DNA from: Micromonospora chokoriensis
GTDB lineage: Bacteria > Actinomycetota > Actinomycetes > Mycobacteriales > Micromonosporaceae
Length of the DNA stretch: 64,000 bases
Reading direction: 5' to 3'
Assembly: GCF_900091505.1 (NCBI RefSeq)
Contig: NZ_LT607409.1
Span: 5,704,001-5,768,000, forward strand
Shown here: in pieces, positions 41,823-50,547 of the stretch
How the letters are laid out: each line of letters starts with the position of its first letter
How positions within the stretch are numbered: the stretch's first letter is position 1
The notes under the pieces: generated by a model
Told to the model about the DNA's origin: nothing
Databases searched by the model: none
The model's input: only the letters and a program-made list of their open reading frames with translations
Translations under genes and position numbers: made by a program

Positions 41823-44288
41823 TCACCGGCGGTCGGCCCGGGCCAGCAGGTCACGCACCCGTTCGGCGGCCGGGTGGCCGAGGTCGTCGAGGATGCCCAC
41901 GGCTCGTCGCCAGCTCCGCGCGGCGCCGGCCGCGTCCCCCACCGCCTGCCGGCTCTCGCCGAGCCGGGACAGGGTGTCCGCCTCGTCGAAGCGGTCACTG
42001 ACCCGCCGGTACAGCCCGATCGCCCGCTGGAAACAGCGGATCGCCGCACGGTGCTCGTCCAGCCGGGCGTGGATGAAGCCCAGACTGTCCCAGGTGTTCG
42101 CCTCACCGTGCCGGTCCCCCGTCGTCCGGAGCAGCCGCAACGCCTCCCGGCAGTGCCCGAGCGCCGGCTCGTACTGGCCGAGCTGGGCGTGCGCCCAGCC
42201 CACCGCGTTGCGGGCGCTGGCCTCCCCGGCGACGTGCCCGGCGGCCCGGTACAGCGCCAGGGCGCGCTCGCTCTGCTCCAGCGACTCGGCGTGCCGGCCG
42301 AGCCCGTCGAGCATCGCGCCGAACGCCCGGTGGGTACGCGCCTGCCCGGTGTGGTCACCCAGCTCCGCGAAGAACGCCAGGGCCTGGCGGTAGTTCCTCG
42401 CCGCCTCGTCCACCCGGCCCAGCCGGTACTGCACCCGGGCGAGGTCGCGGTGGGCGTTGGCCTGCCCGGGTCGGTCGCCGGCCCGCTGCGCCCCGGTCAG
42501 GGCGTTGTGCTGGGCCACCGCCAGGTCCGGCCACCGCCCCCGGCGTTGCAGGAAGTCCACGAGTGTCCAGGCCAGCTGCCACGCGTGACCGTCGAACCCG
42601 GCCCTCGTGGCGTGGGCCACCGCCGCCAGCAGCACCGGATACTCGACGCCGAACCAGGCGAGCGCCTGACCGAGGTCGGTGATCTCCTCCGGCAGCACAC
42701 CCGGTGCGGCGGTCGCGAGGGTGACCGGATCCCGGCCCGGTTGCAGCAGCAACGCGGCGGCGTGTGCCGTGTGCAGGTAATGGTCGAGCCCTCGCCGGAT
42801 CGCGGCCCGCCGGGACTCCGCCGGTTCGAGGCGTTCGACCTGCTCGGCCGCGTACGCCCGGAGGAGGTCGTGTGCGCCGTACCGGCCGGGGGCGTGTTCG
42901 GTGATGAGGTGCGCGTGGGCCAGCTCCGCCAGCAGCCGGGGCACGTCGGCCCGGGGCAGCCCGGCCAGGCTGGCCGCGGCGGCGACCCCGATGTCCGGGC
43001 CGGGGTGGCAGCCGAGGAGCCGGAACAGGCGTGCCGCCGACGGGGTCAGGCCCCGGTACGACCAGGAGAAGACGGCCTGCACGTCGGTGCTGGTGTCGCC
43101 CCCGTCGAACGAGTCGAGCAGTCGCGGCGACGCGCGCAGTTCGGCCGCGAGGGTGGCCAGCGGGAACGCCGGGTTCTCGGCGGCTCTCGCGGCGAGGACG
43201 GCGAGCGCCAGCGGTAGCCGCGCACACCGTTCGATGATCTCGTCCACCGCCTCCGGCTCGGCCGCCAGCCGGTTCGCGCCGAGCCGCCGGGCCAACAGCT
43301 GCCAGGCCTCCGCGGTGCTGAGCAGGTCGACGCCGACCGGCCGGGCGCCCTCGGTGGCGACCAGGCCGGCGAGCCGGTTGCGACTGGTGACCAGGACCAG
43401 GCAGCTCGCACTGCCGACCAGCAGGGGCCGGACCTGCTCGGCGTCGCGGGCATTGTCCAGCAGCACCAGCATCCGGCGGCCGGCGAGCAGGCTGCGGTAG
43501 AGGCCCACCTGCGCGGGCAGGTGGGTGGGGATCCGTTCGGGCGGCACCTCCAGGGCCTCCAGGAAGCCCCGCACCGCCTCGACCGCCGTCACCACCGTTC
43601 CGGTGGAGTCGAACCCGCGCAGGTCGACGTAGAGCTGGCCGTCCGGGAAGCGGTCGGCGACCCGGTGCGCCCAGTTGACGGCGAGGGTCGTCTTGCCGAC
43701 CCCGGCCGTACCGGACACCGTCAGGACGGTGACCGGTGCCACGTCGTCCCCGGGCACCGGGGACACCGCGCACCCGGCGTCGAGCCGCGCGAGGTGGGTT
43801 GCCCTCCCGACGAACCCGGGCAGCGCCGGGGGCAGCTGGCGGGGCACCGGAAGCGGCGGGAACGCGGTGCCGGTGCGCGGGCCGCCGGCCCTGGGCCGAA
43901 CGCCGACCCGTCTGGTGGTGGGGTGGTCCCGGGTGAGGTGTCGACGCCGCTCCTCGACCCGGTCCCGCGCGGTGGCCAGCACCCCCTGCTCGGCCGGGGT
44001 CGCCCCGAGCAGTCGGATGAGGGCGTCGAATCGTTCCGGCGGCGGCAGGATGTTGCCGGAGAAGTACTCCCCGATGATGCCGCGCGACCAGCCGGTCTTC
44101 GCGGCCAACTGCCGGTACGTCAGCAGTGTCTCGCCCTGCTGGCGGGCTTCCCGACGGCGCAGTTGGCGCAGCAAGCCGGCCAGCTCCGCAAGGGTCTGCG
44201 CCTCGGCGCCGGCACGGGCAAGCTCGAACGCTCCGGACGACCCATGTGACGTCTGACGAGTGCCGGAAGGTACCCACTGGTCGGACAT
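41823..44288 (-). CDS. HTH / NB-ARC / TPR regulator (AfsR-like, without SARP domain)
   Basis: 821 residues. An N-terminal HTH (about 25-85, LTYRQLAAKTGWSRGIIGEY) is followed by an Arg-rich linker. The STAND/NB-ARC ATPase (about 170-440) has Walker A GTAGVGKTTLAVNW, Walker B RMLVLLDNARDAEQ, LVTSRNRLAGL and a GLPLAL-like RLPLALAV. The rest is helical TPR repeats, for example GRHAESLEQSERALALYRAAG. Such proteins act as nucleotide-switched transcription regulators in actinomycetes. The target is unknown; the divergent secreted protease, 241 bases away, is a natural candidate. ATG at 44288 is preferred to 44309. Confidence 0.9.
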   Translation of the reverse strand: MSDQWVPSGTRQTSHGSSGAFELARAGAEAQTLAELAGLLRQLRRREARQQGETLLTYRQLAAKTGWSRGIIGEYFSGNILPPPERFDALIRLLGATPAEQGVLATARDRVEERRRHLTRDHPTTRRVGVRPRAGGPRTGTAFPPLPVPRQLPPALPGFVGRATHLARLDAGCAVSPVPGDDVAPVTVLTVSGTAGVGKTTLAVNWAHRVADRFPDGQLYVDLRGFDSTGTVVTAVEAVRGFLEALEVPPERIPTHLPAQVGLYRSLLAGRRMLVLLDNARDAEQVRPLLVGSASCLVLVTSRNRLAGLVATEGARPVGVDLLSTAEAWQLLARRLGANRLAAEPEAVDEIIERCARLPLALAVLAARAAENPAFPLATLAAELRASPRLLDSFDGGDTSTDVQAVFSWSYRGLTPSAARLFRLLGCHPGPDIGVAAAASLAGLPRADVPRLLAELAHAHLITEHAPGRYGAHDLLRAYAAEQVERLEPAESRRAAIRRGLDHYLHTAHAAALLLQPGRDPVTLATAAPGVLPEEITDLGQALAWFGVEYPVLLAAVAHATRAGFDGHAWQLAWTLVDFLQRRGRWPDLAVAQHNALTGAQRAGDRPGQANAHRDLARVQYRLGRVDEAARNYRQALAFFAELGDHTGQARTHRAFGAMLDGLGRHAESLEQSERALALYRAAGHVAGEASARNAVGWAHAQLGQYEPALGHCREALRLLRTTGDRHGEANTWDSLGFIHARLDEHRAAIRCFQRAIGLYRRVSDRFDEADTLSRLGESRQAVGDAAGAARSWRRAVGILDDLGHPAAERVRDLLARADRR

Positions 44289-44365
44289 GCGGCCCCCACC
44301 CCCGGTCATCCGGCCCCCCGGATGCGCACGGGCAGGGTAAGTCGACCCCCGCGCCGATCGATAGA

Positions 44366-44393
44366 CAGTGGCCAATGTATGACAGTTCCACTG
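44366..44393. promoter_or_regulatory. Inverted repeat in divergent promoter region
   Basis: CAGTGG (44366-44371) and CCACTG (44388-44393) are 16 bases apart, midway between the divergent regulator and protease genes. It is the only A/T-richer patch of that spacer (CCAATGTATGACAG). A regulator site is possible but unproven, and no clear -10/-35 pair was assigned. Confidence 0.35.
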
Positions 44394-44529
44394 CGGACCG
44401 TTTCCCCGTCCGGCGGTGTCCAACCGTGTCCAGCCCCGTCCAGGATCTGCCCCGCCACGCCGACGTCCCTGCCACCGTCCCTGGTGCGGGCACGGCCCGC
44501 TCCACGATCCCTGGGGGAAGAGGTACCCG

Positions 44530-45822
44530 ATGATCCGTCCACACCCGACCACCCGGCGCCCCGTGGCGATGCTGCGTCGCGTCGCCGTCACCGCGGTCAG
44601 CCTCGCGCTGCTCGCCGCGGGCATGACCGCCACATCCGCCGCCGCCGCACCCGCCGCCGCACCGGGCGGAAAGGCCGCCACCGCCGGGTCGTTCATCGAC
44701 AGCACACCGGTGCCCGGCGGCTTCGCCTCCTGGTCGGAGTTGCTCCGGCTGCAGCAGCGCATGAACAGCGCCGCCGAGCGGATCACCAAGGCGGCCGAGC
44801 GCAGCCCGAACTCCGGCTTCGCCGGCATCGTCGCCGACCCCACCAACCGCCACCTCCAGGTCTACTGGAAGGGTGAGCCGCCGGCGAGCCTGGTGGCCAA
44901 CGCGCGGGCCACCGTCGCCACAAAGGTGCTGCCCGCCGCCTACTCGCAGCGGGAACTCCTCGCCGCGGCCGACCGCCTGCGGGCCAAGGCGGGCGACGAG
45001 ATCACCACTGTCGGGCCGCGCGCCGACGGCGCCGGCCTGCTCGTCGGCACCCAGGACGGGCTGCTCGGCGCGACGGCCATGGCCGGCGTGCCGGTGACCG
45101 TGCAGACCAAGGTCGCCGCCGCGCCCGCGACCCGGTGGGACGACACCGCGCCGTGGTGGGGCGGTGCCGCCTGGCGCAACGCCACCACCGGCGGTGGCTG
45201 CTCGACCGGCTTCGGGGTCTTCAAGAACGGGAACGCCCGGATCCTCTCCGCCGCGCACTGCGGCAACCTCAACAACGTCGCGACCGACCCGACCGGGCAG
45301 GCGATGGGCACCGTGAGCACCCGCAACGCCAGCACCGACACCCTGCTGTTGTCCGGCGGCTCCGGCGGCCGGGTCTTCAACAACAGCACCGACGCGCTGG
45401 GCAACGTGGTCAGTGAGTTCAGCAACCAGGTGATCGGCGCGTCGGCCAGCCAGGTCGGCAACTGGGTGTGCACCTCCGGCGCGTACTCCGGCACCCGCTG
45501 CTCGATCCAGGTGAAGGCCCGCAACCTGTGCATCAACGTGCGCGACTTCGGCCAGGTCTGCGGGCAGGTCCAGGCGGAGAACACCACCGGCGCCAACGCC
45601 GTCGGTCAGGGCGACAGCGGTGGCCCGGTGGAGATCGTGAACGCGGCGAACACCCTCCAGGTCTGGGCCACCGGCACCAACACCGCCATCGACGACACCT
45701 TCACGTCGACGGCCTGCACCGGCTACCGCCCCACCGGGCGGGTCTGCGCCTGGCGGTTCTACTACGAGGACATCTTCTCGGGCATGGCCGGCGTCGGCGC
45801 CACGGGCGTCGTCCTCGGCTGA
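44530..45822 (+). CDS. Secreted trypsin-like (S1 family) serine protease
   Basis: 430 residues. A Sec signal peptide (RRVAVTAVSLALLAAGMTATSAAAA) is followed by a pro-region of about 150 residues. The mature chymotrypsin-fold domain (from about residue 205) has the catalytic His in ILSAAHCGN, the likely Asp in NASTDTLLL and the nucleophile in GQGDSGGPV. Cysteines (GGGCSTG/AAHCG, WVCTSG/GTRCS, NLCIN/GQVCGQ, ACTGYR/RVCAW) suggest several disulfides. It resembles extracellular actinomycete S1 proteases related to streptogrisin. The ATG has GGGGAAGAGG upstream. Confidence 0.93.
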   Translation: MIRPHPTTRRPVAMLRRVAVTAVSLALLAAGMTATSAAAAPAAAPGGKAATAGSFIDSTPVPGGFASWSELLRLQQRMNSAAERITKAAERSPNSGFAGIVADPTNRHLQVYWKGEPPASLVANARATVATKVLPAAYSQRELLAAADRLRAKAGDEITTVGPRADGAGLLVGTQDGLLGATAMAGVPVTVQTKVAAAPATRWDDTAPWWGGAAWRNATTGGGCSTGFGVFKNGNARILSAAHCGNLNNVATDPTGQAMGTVSTRNASTDTLLLSGGSGGRVFNNSTDALGNVVSEFSNQVIGASASQVGNWVCTSGAYSGTRCSIQVKARNLCINVRDFGQVCGQVQAENTTGANAVGQGDSGGPVEIVNAANTLQVWATGTNTAIDDTFTSTACTGYRPTGRVCAWRFYYEDIFSGMAGVGATGVVLG

Positions 45823-45853
45823 GGTAGCTCGGCGACCCGCCGAACGACTCGGT

Positions 45854-45891
45854 GGCCGGGTCGGTGCGCACACCCGCGCACCGGCCCGGCC
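45854..45891. terminator. Bidirectional terminator
   Basis: GGCCGGGTCGGTGCGC pairs with GCGCACCGGCCCGGCC over 16 positions (one T-G wobble) around a 6-base loop, between the convergent protease and P450 genes. Confidence 0.85.
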
Positions 45892-45928
45892 CTTGCCTGC
45901 TCTCAGGCGCCGGCGGCCGGCTGCCCGG

Positions 45929-47173
45929 CTAAGGAGCGGCCCCCCGGACGCCGGCCGGCGCGCCCAGCGACACCAGCAGGCTCTCGTAGCCACGCAGGGT
46001 CAGCCGGGTCCGGTGCCGGGGCGGCTCGACCAGCGCCAACTCGGGGAGGCGACGCAGCAGCATCGGGAACGCCAACCGCGCCTCCAGCCGGGCCAGGCCG
46101 GCGCCGAGGCAGTAGTGCGGGCCGGCGCCGAAGGACAGCGGGTGCCCCTGGTCCCGCATCGGGTCGAAACGCTGCGGGTCGGCGAACCGGCGCGGGTCAC
46201 GGTTCGCCGCGCCGAGCAGCAACAACGCCGTGCTGCCGGCCGGAAGGTCGAGCCCGCCGCAGCGCACCGGCGCCGTGCTGGTCCGGGTGGTCAACTGCAC
46301 CGGCGAGTCGTAGCGCAGCAGCTCCTCGACGTACGTCGGGGCGAGTGCGGGATCGGCGCGCAGCTCGGCGGCGGCGGCCGGGTGACGCAGCAGCACGACG
46401 AGACCGTTGCCGAGCAGGTTGGTCGTGGTCTCGAAGCCGGCCACCAGCAGCACCACCAGGTTGGCCAGCAGTTCGTCCCCGGTGAGCCGTTCGCCGTCGG
46501 CGTCGTGCACCTGAACCAGCGCGGTGGTCAGGTCGTCGGCCGGTGCCCGCCGCCGGGCGACGATCAGCTCCACGAAGTAGTCGCGCAGCTCGGCGGCCCC
46601 CGCGTCGGCGACCGTCAACTCCTCGGGAGTGATCTCCGGCTCCAGCACCCCGGTCAGGTCACCGGCCCACCGGCGGAACAGCGGCCGGTCAGCCGCGGGT
46701 ACGCCGAGCAGCGCGCAGATCACCCCGACCGGCAGGGGGTACGCGAAGTCGGCCAGGATGTCGACCGGAGCCCCGCCCGCGGCACTGTCGACCAGCACGT
46801 CGAGCAACTCCTCGGCCTGCGTCCGCACCACGTCGCGCATGCCGGCGATCCGGCGCGGAGTGAACGCCCCGGCGGCCAGCCGACGCATCCGGCTGTGGTC
46901 GGGCGGGTTGGTCCGCAGCATGGACCTCGCGATCGACGACACCGCCGGGCTCTGCCGCCAGTTCGGCCAGACCTGGTCCCGAAGCGCGTCGTCGAGCACC
47001 CCGAGCCGGGGGTCGCGCAACAGCTCGTCGACCTCCGGATAACCGGTCACCACGTACAGGCCCGGCAACGCCTGCACCACGGGGCCGTGGGCGCGCAGCC
47101 GCTCGTACGTCGGGTACGGGTCGACGCGCCCCTGCGGCGACATGAGCAGTGTCAGCGCCTCGGCAGCCTCCAT
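45929..47173 (-). CDS. Cytochrome P450
   Basis: 414 residues. The heme-binding loop is SFGAGPHYCLGAGLAR with the axial Cys. The I-helix reads LLVAGFETTTNLLGNG (oxygen-activating AGxET), the K-helix YVEELLRYDSPVQ (ExxR), and the C-helix NPPDHSRMRRLAAGAFTPR. It is a soluble bacterial class-I enzyme that needs ferredoxin and a reductase encoded elsewhere; the substrate is unknown. GGAGGG precedes the ATG. No biosynthetic partner genes are adjacent, so it appears to stand alone. Confidence 0.95.
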   Translation of the reverse strand: MEAAEALTLLMSPQGRVDPYPTYERLRAHGPVVQALPGLYVVTGYPEVDELLRDPRLGVLDDALRDQVWPNWRQSPAVSSIARSMLRTNPPDHSRMRRLAAGAFTPRRIAGMRDVVRTQAEELLDVLVDSAAGGAPVDILADFAYPLPVGVICALLGVPAADRPLFRRWAGDLTGVLEPEITPEELTVADAGAAELRDYFVELIVARRRAPADDLTTALVQVHDADGERLTGDELLANLVVLLVAGFETTTNLLGNGLVVLLRHPAAAAELRADPALAPTYVEELLRYDSPVQLTTRTSTAPVRCGGLDLPAGSTALLLLGAANRDPRRFADPQRFDPMRDQGHPLSFGAGPHYCLGAGLARLEARLAFPMLLRRLPELALVEPPRHRTRLTLRGYESLLVSLGAPAGVRGAAP

Positions 47174-47331
47174 GGCCGGCCCTCCGTCGATGTGTCGGAG
47201 GTTCCATCATCCCGGTGCGGCCGCCGTCCAGCAGCCCTCAGGACCGCACCGTCGACGCCGAGTGCCCGGATGAGCGGCGGGTCGGGCACCGGCGGGCGGC
47301 CAGCGCCGGGTCGGACACCGGCCGCCGGGGC

Positions 47332-48315
47332 TCAGGCGCCGGCGCCCGGGTCCCCCGCGAGGACCGCGTCACCACGCAGCAACGCCGGCTCGGGCAGCGG
47401 AAGCTGGATCTTGTGCGCCGCCTCCCAGTCGTAGATCAGGCCGGGGCGCACCTGGGCGGCGAAGTAGTCGATCGCCGTCATCCCACCCACGACCGGCTCG
47501 TCGACCTCGGCGACCAACTGGGCGGGGACGAGGGAGAACCCGTTCTGCAGGGCGGCGCTGAGCCGGCGGTGACCGTCGACGACGAAGAAGTACTCGCCGG
47601 TGAACCCGATCTTCAACGGTTCGAGGGCCTCGTCGCCGGCCTCGGCCACGTCGCCGACGAAGTCGGTGTCCCACAGACCCCGCAGGGCGGCGATGTCCTC
47701 GGTCGGGTAGACGCGGGCCGGGTCGAGCAGCAGCAGCGGTGGCGCGTCCCGCAGCACCTCCGCGCCGAGCGTCCCCTCGTACGCGGCGATGATGTGCTCG
47801 ATCACCTCGGCGGCGGTCGCCCGGGTGGTGTCACAGATCAGGTCGTAGTTGCGCAGTCGGGCCTTGTCCACGCCGTACCGGATGATGAACCGGCTGCGCT
47901 CACTGGCACTGCGCTCGCGGAGCTTGGCCTTGGCCTCCTCCAGCGAGGCGTAGCTCTCCGCCGGACCGGAGGGCCGGGCGAGCACCCGACGGGCCGCCTC
48001 ACCCGGCTCGGTGATCATGTGAACCTTGAGCGCGTCGGTGAAGAAGTGCCAGGCCAGCCGGGAGTCCATGATGAGGCGCTCACCGGAGGCGGCGATGTCC
48101 CGCTGGAGCTGGTCGACGTAGCCGTCGACGGCCTGGTCGAGCTCGGCGTGCAGATTGAGCTGCAGAGCGGTCATCTGCCGCTGCTGCGCCATCTCCCGGT
48201 AGAGGTCCCCAACGCTGACCCGGCGCATCCCGAGCCGCTTGGCGATCTCGACCGACACGGTGCTCTTGCCGCTGCCGAGGTCGCCGTTGAAGACGATCGA
48301 TTGTCCAACGGTCAC
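47332..48315 (-). CDS. P-loop (cytidylate-kinase-like) protein with ParB-like C-terminal region
   Basis: 327 residues. The N-terminal half (about 1-190) is an adenylate/cytidylate-kinase-like fold: Walker A FNGDLGSGKSTVSVEIAKRL, SVGDLYREMAQQRQM, and a lid-like SASERSRFIIRYGVDK. The C-terminal part (about 205-327) has FFVVDGHRRLSAALQNGFSLVPAQLV, resembling ParB/sulfiredoxin-type nuclease-like folds. Both the combination and the substrate are obscure; the protein type seems widespread in actinomycetes. GTG at 48315 with GGGGTGG upstream is chosen over a longer start at 48336. Confidence 0.75.
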   Translation of the reverse strand: MTVGQSIVFNGDLGSGKSTVSVEIAKRLGMRRVSVGDLYREMAQQRQMTALQLNLHAELDQAVDGYVDQLQRDIAASGERLIMDSRLAWHFFTDALKVHMITEPGEAARRVLARPSGPAESYASLEEAKAKLRERSASERSRFIIRYGVDKARLRNYDLICDTTRATAAEVIEHIIAAYEGTLGAEVLRDAPPLLLLDPARVYPTEDIAALRGLWDTDFVGDVAEAGDEALEPLKIGFTGEYFFVVDGHRRLSAALQNGFSLVPAQLVAEVDEPVVGGMTAIDYFAAQVRPGLIYDWEAAHKIQLPLPEPALLRGDAVLAGDPGAGA

Positions 48316-48570
48316 GACTTGTCCACCCCTGATCACCGGCTCATTGACATCATCGACACCGCGTCCGACCGACGCGTTACCGCCATCGTCGCGACAGCCC
48401 CCGGCGGCCCCGACTGAGCACGTCTGACGCTCCGTCGCGACCTGGAGCCGCCGTACGCCTCGGCATGACGGGCGATGCTACCACTCCGACACCACCCCCC
48501 TGCCGGACGCAGTGTGCGAGGCCACGTCCGCCCGGCGGGGTCCGCCGCCGCCGGCACCAGCCGAAACTCC

Positions 48571-50547
48571 TCAGAACAGGCTCAGCGGATCCACCTGGAG
48601 ACGGACCGGGTCGGCGGCCTTGCGGGCGGCACGAGCGCCGGCCGCCGAGTGCAACGCCTCGGCGAGCGCGGCAGCCCGGGCCCGGGGCACCCGGACCAGC
48701 ATCCGCTCCCGTCCCTCCTCGGCCGGCACGGGCCCGAGCACCTCGGCGTCCGCGGGCAGCCGGACCGCGGTGAGCAGGTCCGCCACCGCCTCGGCCGGGC
48801 CCGTGACGCTCGCCATCCGGACGGCCGGGGGGAAGCCCAACTCCCGGCGCTCGGCCAACTCCCGGCCGGCGAACCAGGCGGCGTCCCAGCGCAGCAGCGC
48901 CTGCACCGGGGCCAGCGCGCCGTCGGCGACCACCACCACCCGCCCCGCCGGGGCCGGTCGGGCCAGCGCCGCCGCAGCCAGCCAGCGCCGCAACGCCTCC
49001 TCACCGGCGCGCAGGTCGGCCCGGGTCAGCAGGGCCCACGAGTCGAGCAGCAGCACCGCTCCGTAGCCGCCCTCGGCGACCGGTTCGGCACCGGGGGTGG
49101 CCACCACCAGGGCCGCCCCGCCGGGAACATCCGTCAGCACCTCCTCGCGGCCCGACGTGCGTACCGCCACGCCCGGGAACGCCCGGCCCAACTCCTCGGC
49201 GGTCCGCCGGGCACCGGTCACCGCCGCCCGCAACCGCCGCCCACCGCACTGCGGGCAGGCGTACGCGGCGGCCACCCGGGCGCACCACCGACAGGCCGGG
49301 GTGCCACCGGCCGACGGCAACGCGAGCGGGCCGGCGCAGTGCGCGCAACGGGCCGGGGTGCGGCAGTCGGCGCAGGAGATCGACGGCAGGTAGCCGCGGC
49401 GGGGCACCTGCACCAACACCGGCAGGTCCTGGCGGAGGGCGTCGCGAGCGGCCGTCCAGGCCAGGCTGGGCAGCCGGGCGGTGGCGGCCCCGGGGTCGCG
49501 GGCCAGTTGGGGGTCGTCGCCGGTCGGCGCGATCGCCGGGACGCGGGCCCGCACCGTCGCGCGGTCGGCGACCACCTCCCGCGCCCAGCCCGTCTCCAGC
49601 AGCAGCTGCGCCTCGGCGCTGCGCGCGTAACCCCCGACCAGCGCACCGGCCCCGGCGAGCTGGGCGCGGATGAGCAGCACGTCGCGGGCGTGCGGGTAGG
49701 GCGCCCGGGGCTCGGAGTGCAGGTCGTCGCCGTCGTCCCAGACGGCGACCAGACCGAGGCGGTCCACCGGGGCGAACATCGCCGCCCGGGTGCCGATCAC
49801 CACCGGCACCCGCCCCCGGCGGGCGGCGAGGAACGCGCGGTAGCGGCGCGCCGGCCCGAGCGCGGCCGTGAGGCTGACGTGCCGTCCCTCCCCCAGGACG
49901 GCGGTGAGCGCGGCGTCGAGCCGGTCGAGGTCGCGGGCGTCGGGCACCACGACGACAGCGCCGCGCCCCCCGGCCACGGTGGCGGCCACCGCGTCGGCGT
50001 AGCGGGCCGCCCAGTCCTCGCCCGGCAGCGCCGACCAGACCGCGCGGGGGGCCCGCCCGTCGGTGAGCGCCCGCAGCAGCGCCGGACCGGTCGGGTAGTC
50101 CCGCCAGCCGCGCGGGTCGACCACCGCGGCCTCGGCGACCGCCGCGGCGGGCTGGTCGTCGCGGGGTTCCTTCTCCACCCGGGCGTGCCGGGGCGGCACG
50201 GCGAGCCGGAGCACGTCGGCGAGGTTGCCCGCGTACCGGTCGGCGACCGCGCGGGCCAGCCCGGCGATCTCGGGCGCCAGCACCGGCTCCGGCGACACCA
50301 CCTTCTCCAGGTACGCGAGGCGGCCGGTGTGCCCGGAGTCGTCGGCGCGGGACAGCAACCACCCGTCGACGAGCTGCCCGGCGAAGCGCACCTTCACCCG
50401 GGTGCCGGGCACCGCCACCTCGTCCAGCTCGGCCGGCACCAGGTAGTCGAACGGCCGGTCCAGGTGCGCCAGTCCGACATCTACGCAGACGCGCGCGACC
50501 GGCGACCCGTCCGCGGGTCGCCGGTCGCTACGCCTGGTGGCGGTCAG
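48571..50547 (-). CDS. priA: Primosomal protein N' (PriA), non-canonical start
   Basis: About 658 residues. The N-terminal DNA-binding part (RVCVDVGLAHLDRPFDYLVP) is conserved. The helicase core is weak: the P-loop region lacks a GKT, as in the ATPase-deficient PriA-like proteins of actinobacteria. Paired zinc-binding cysteines are present (CADC, CAHC, CRWC, CPQC). Its role would be replication restart, probably as a structural loader. No ATG, GTG or TTG lies in frame between the metK stop and the conserved N-terminus; CTG at 50547, overlapping the metK stop as CTGA, is taken as the start. The ATG-like start at 50820 would overlap metK by about 270 bases. Confidence 0.85.
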   Translation of the reverse strand: MTATRRSDRRPADGSPVARVCVDVGLAHLDRPFDYLVPAELDEVAVPGTRVKVRFAGQLVDGWLLSRADDSGHTGRLAYLEKVVSPEPVLAPEIAGLARAVADRYAGNLADVLRLAVPPRHARVEKEPRDDQPAAAVAEAAVVDPRGWRDYPTGPALLRALTDGRAPRAVWSALPGEDWAARYADAVAATVAGGRGAVVVVPDARDLDRLDAALTAVLGEGRHVSLTAALGPARRYRAFLAARRGRVPVVIGTRAAMFAPVDRLGLVAVWDDGDDLHSEPRAPYPHARDVLLIRAQLAGAGALVGGYARSAEAQLLLETGWAREVVADRATVRARVPAIAPTGDDPQLARDPGAATARLPSLAWTAARDALRQDLPVLVQVPRRGYLPSISCADCRTPARCAHCAGPLALPSAGGTPACRWCARVAAAYACPQCGGRRLRAAVTGARRTAEELGRAFPGVAVRTSGREEVLTDVPGGAALVVATPGAEPVAEGGYGAVLLLDSWALLTRADLRAGEEALRRWLAAAALARPAPAGRVVVVADGALAPVQALLRWDAAWFAGRELAERRELGFPPAVRMASVTGPAEAVADLLTAVRLPADAEVLGPVPAEEGRERMLVRVPRARAAALAEALHSAAGARAARKAADPVRLQVDPLSLF

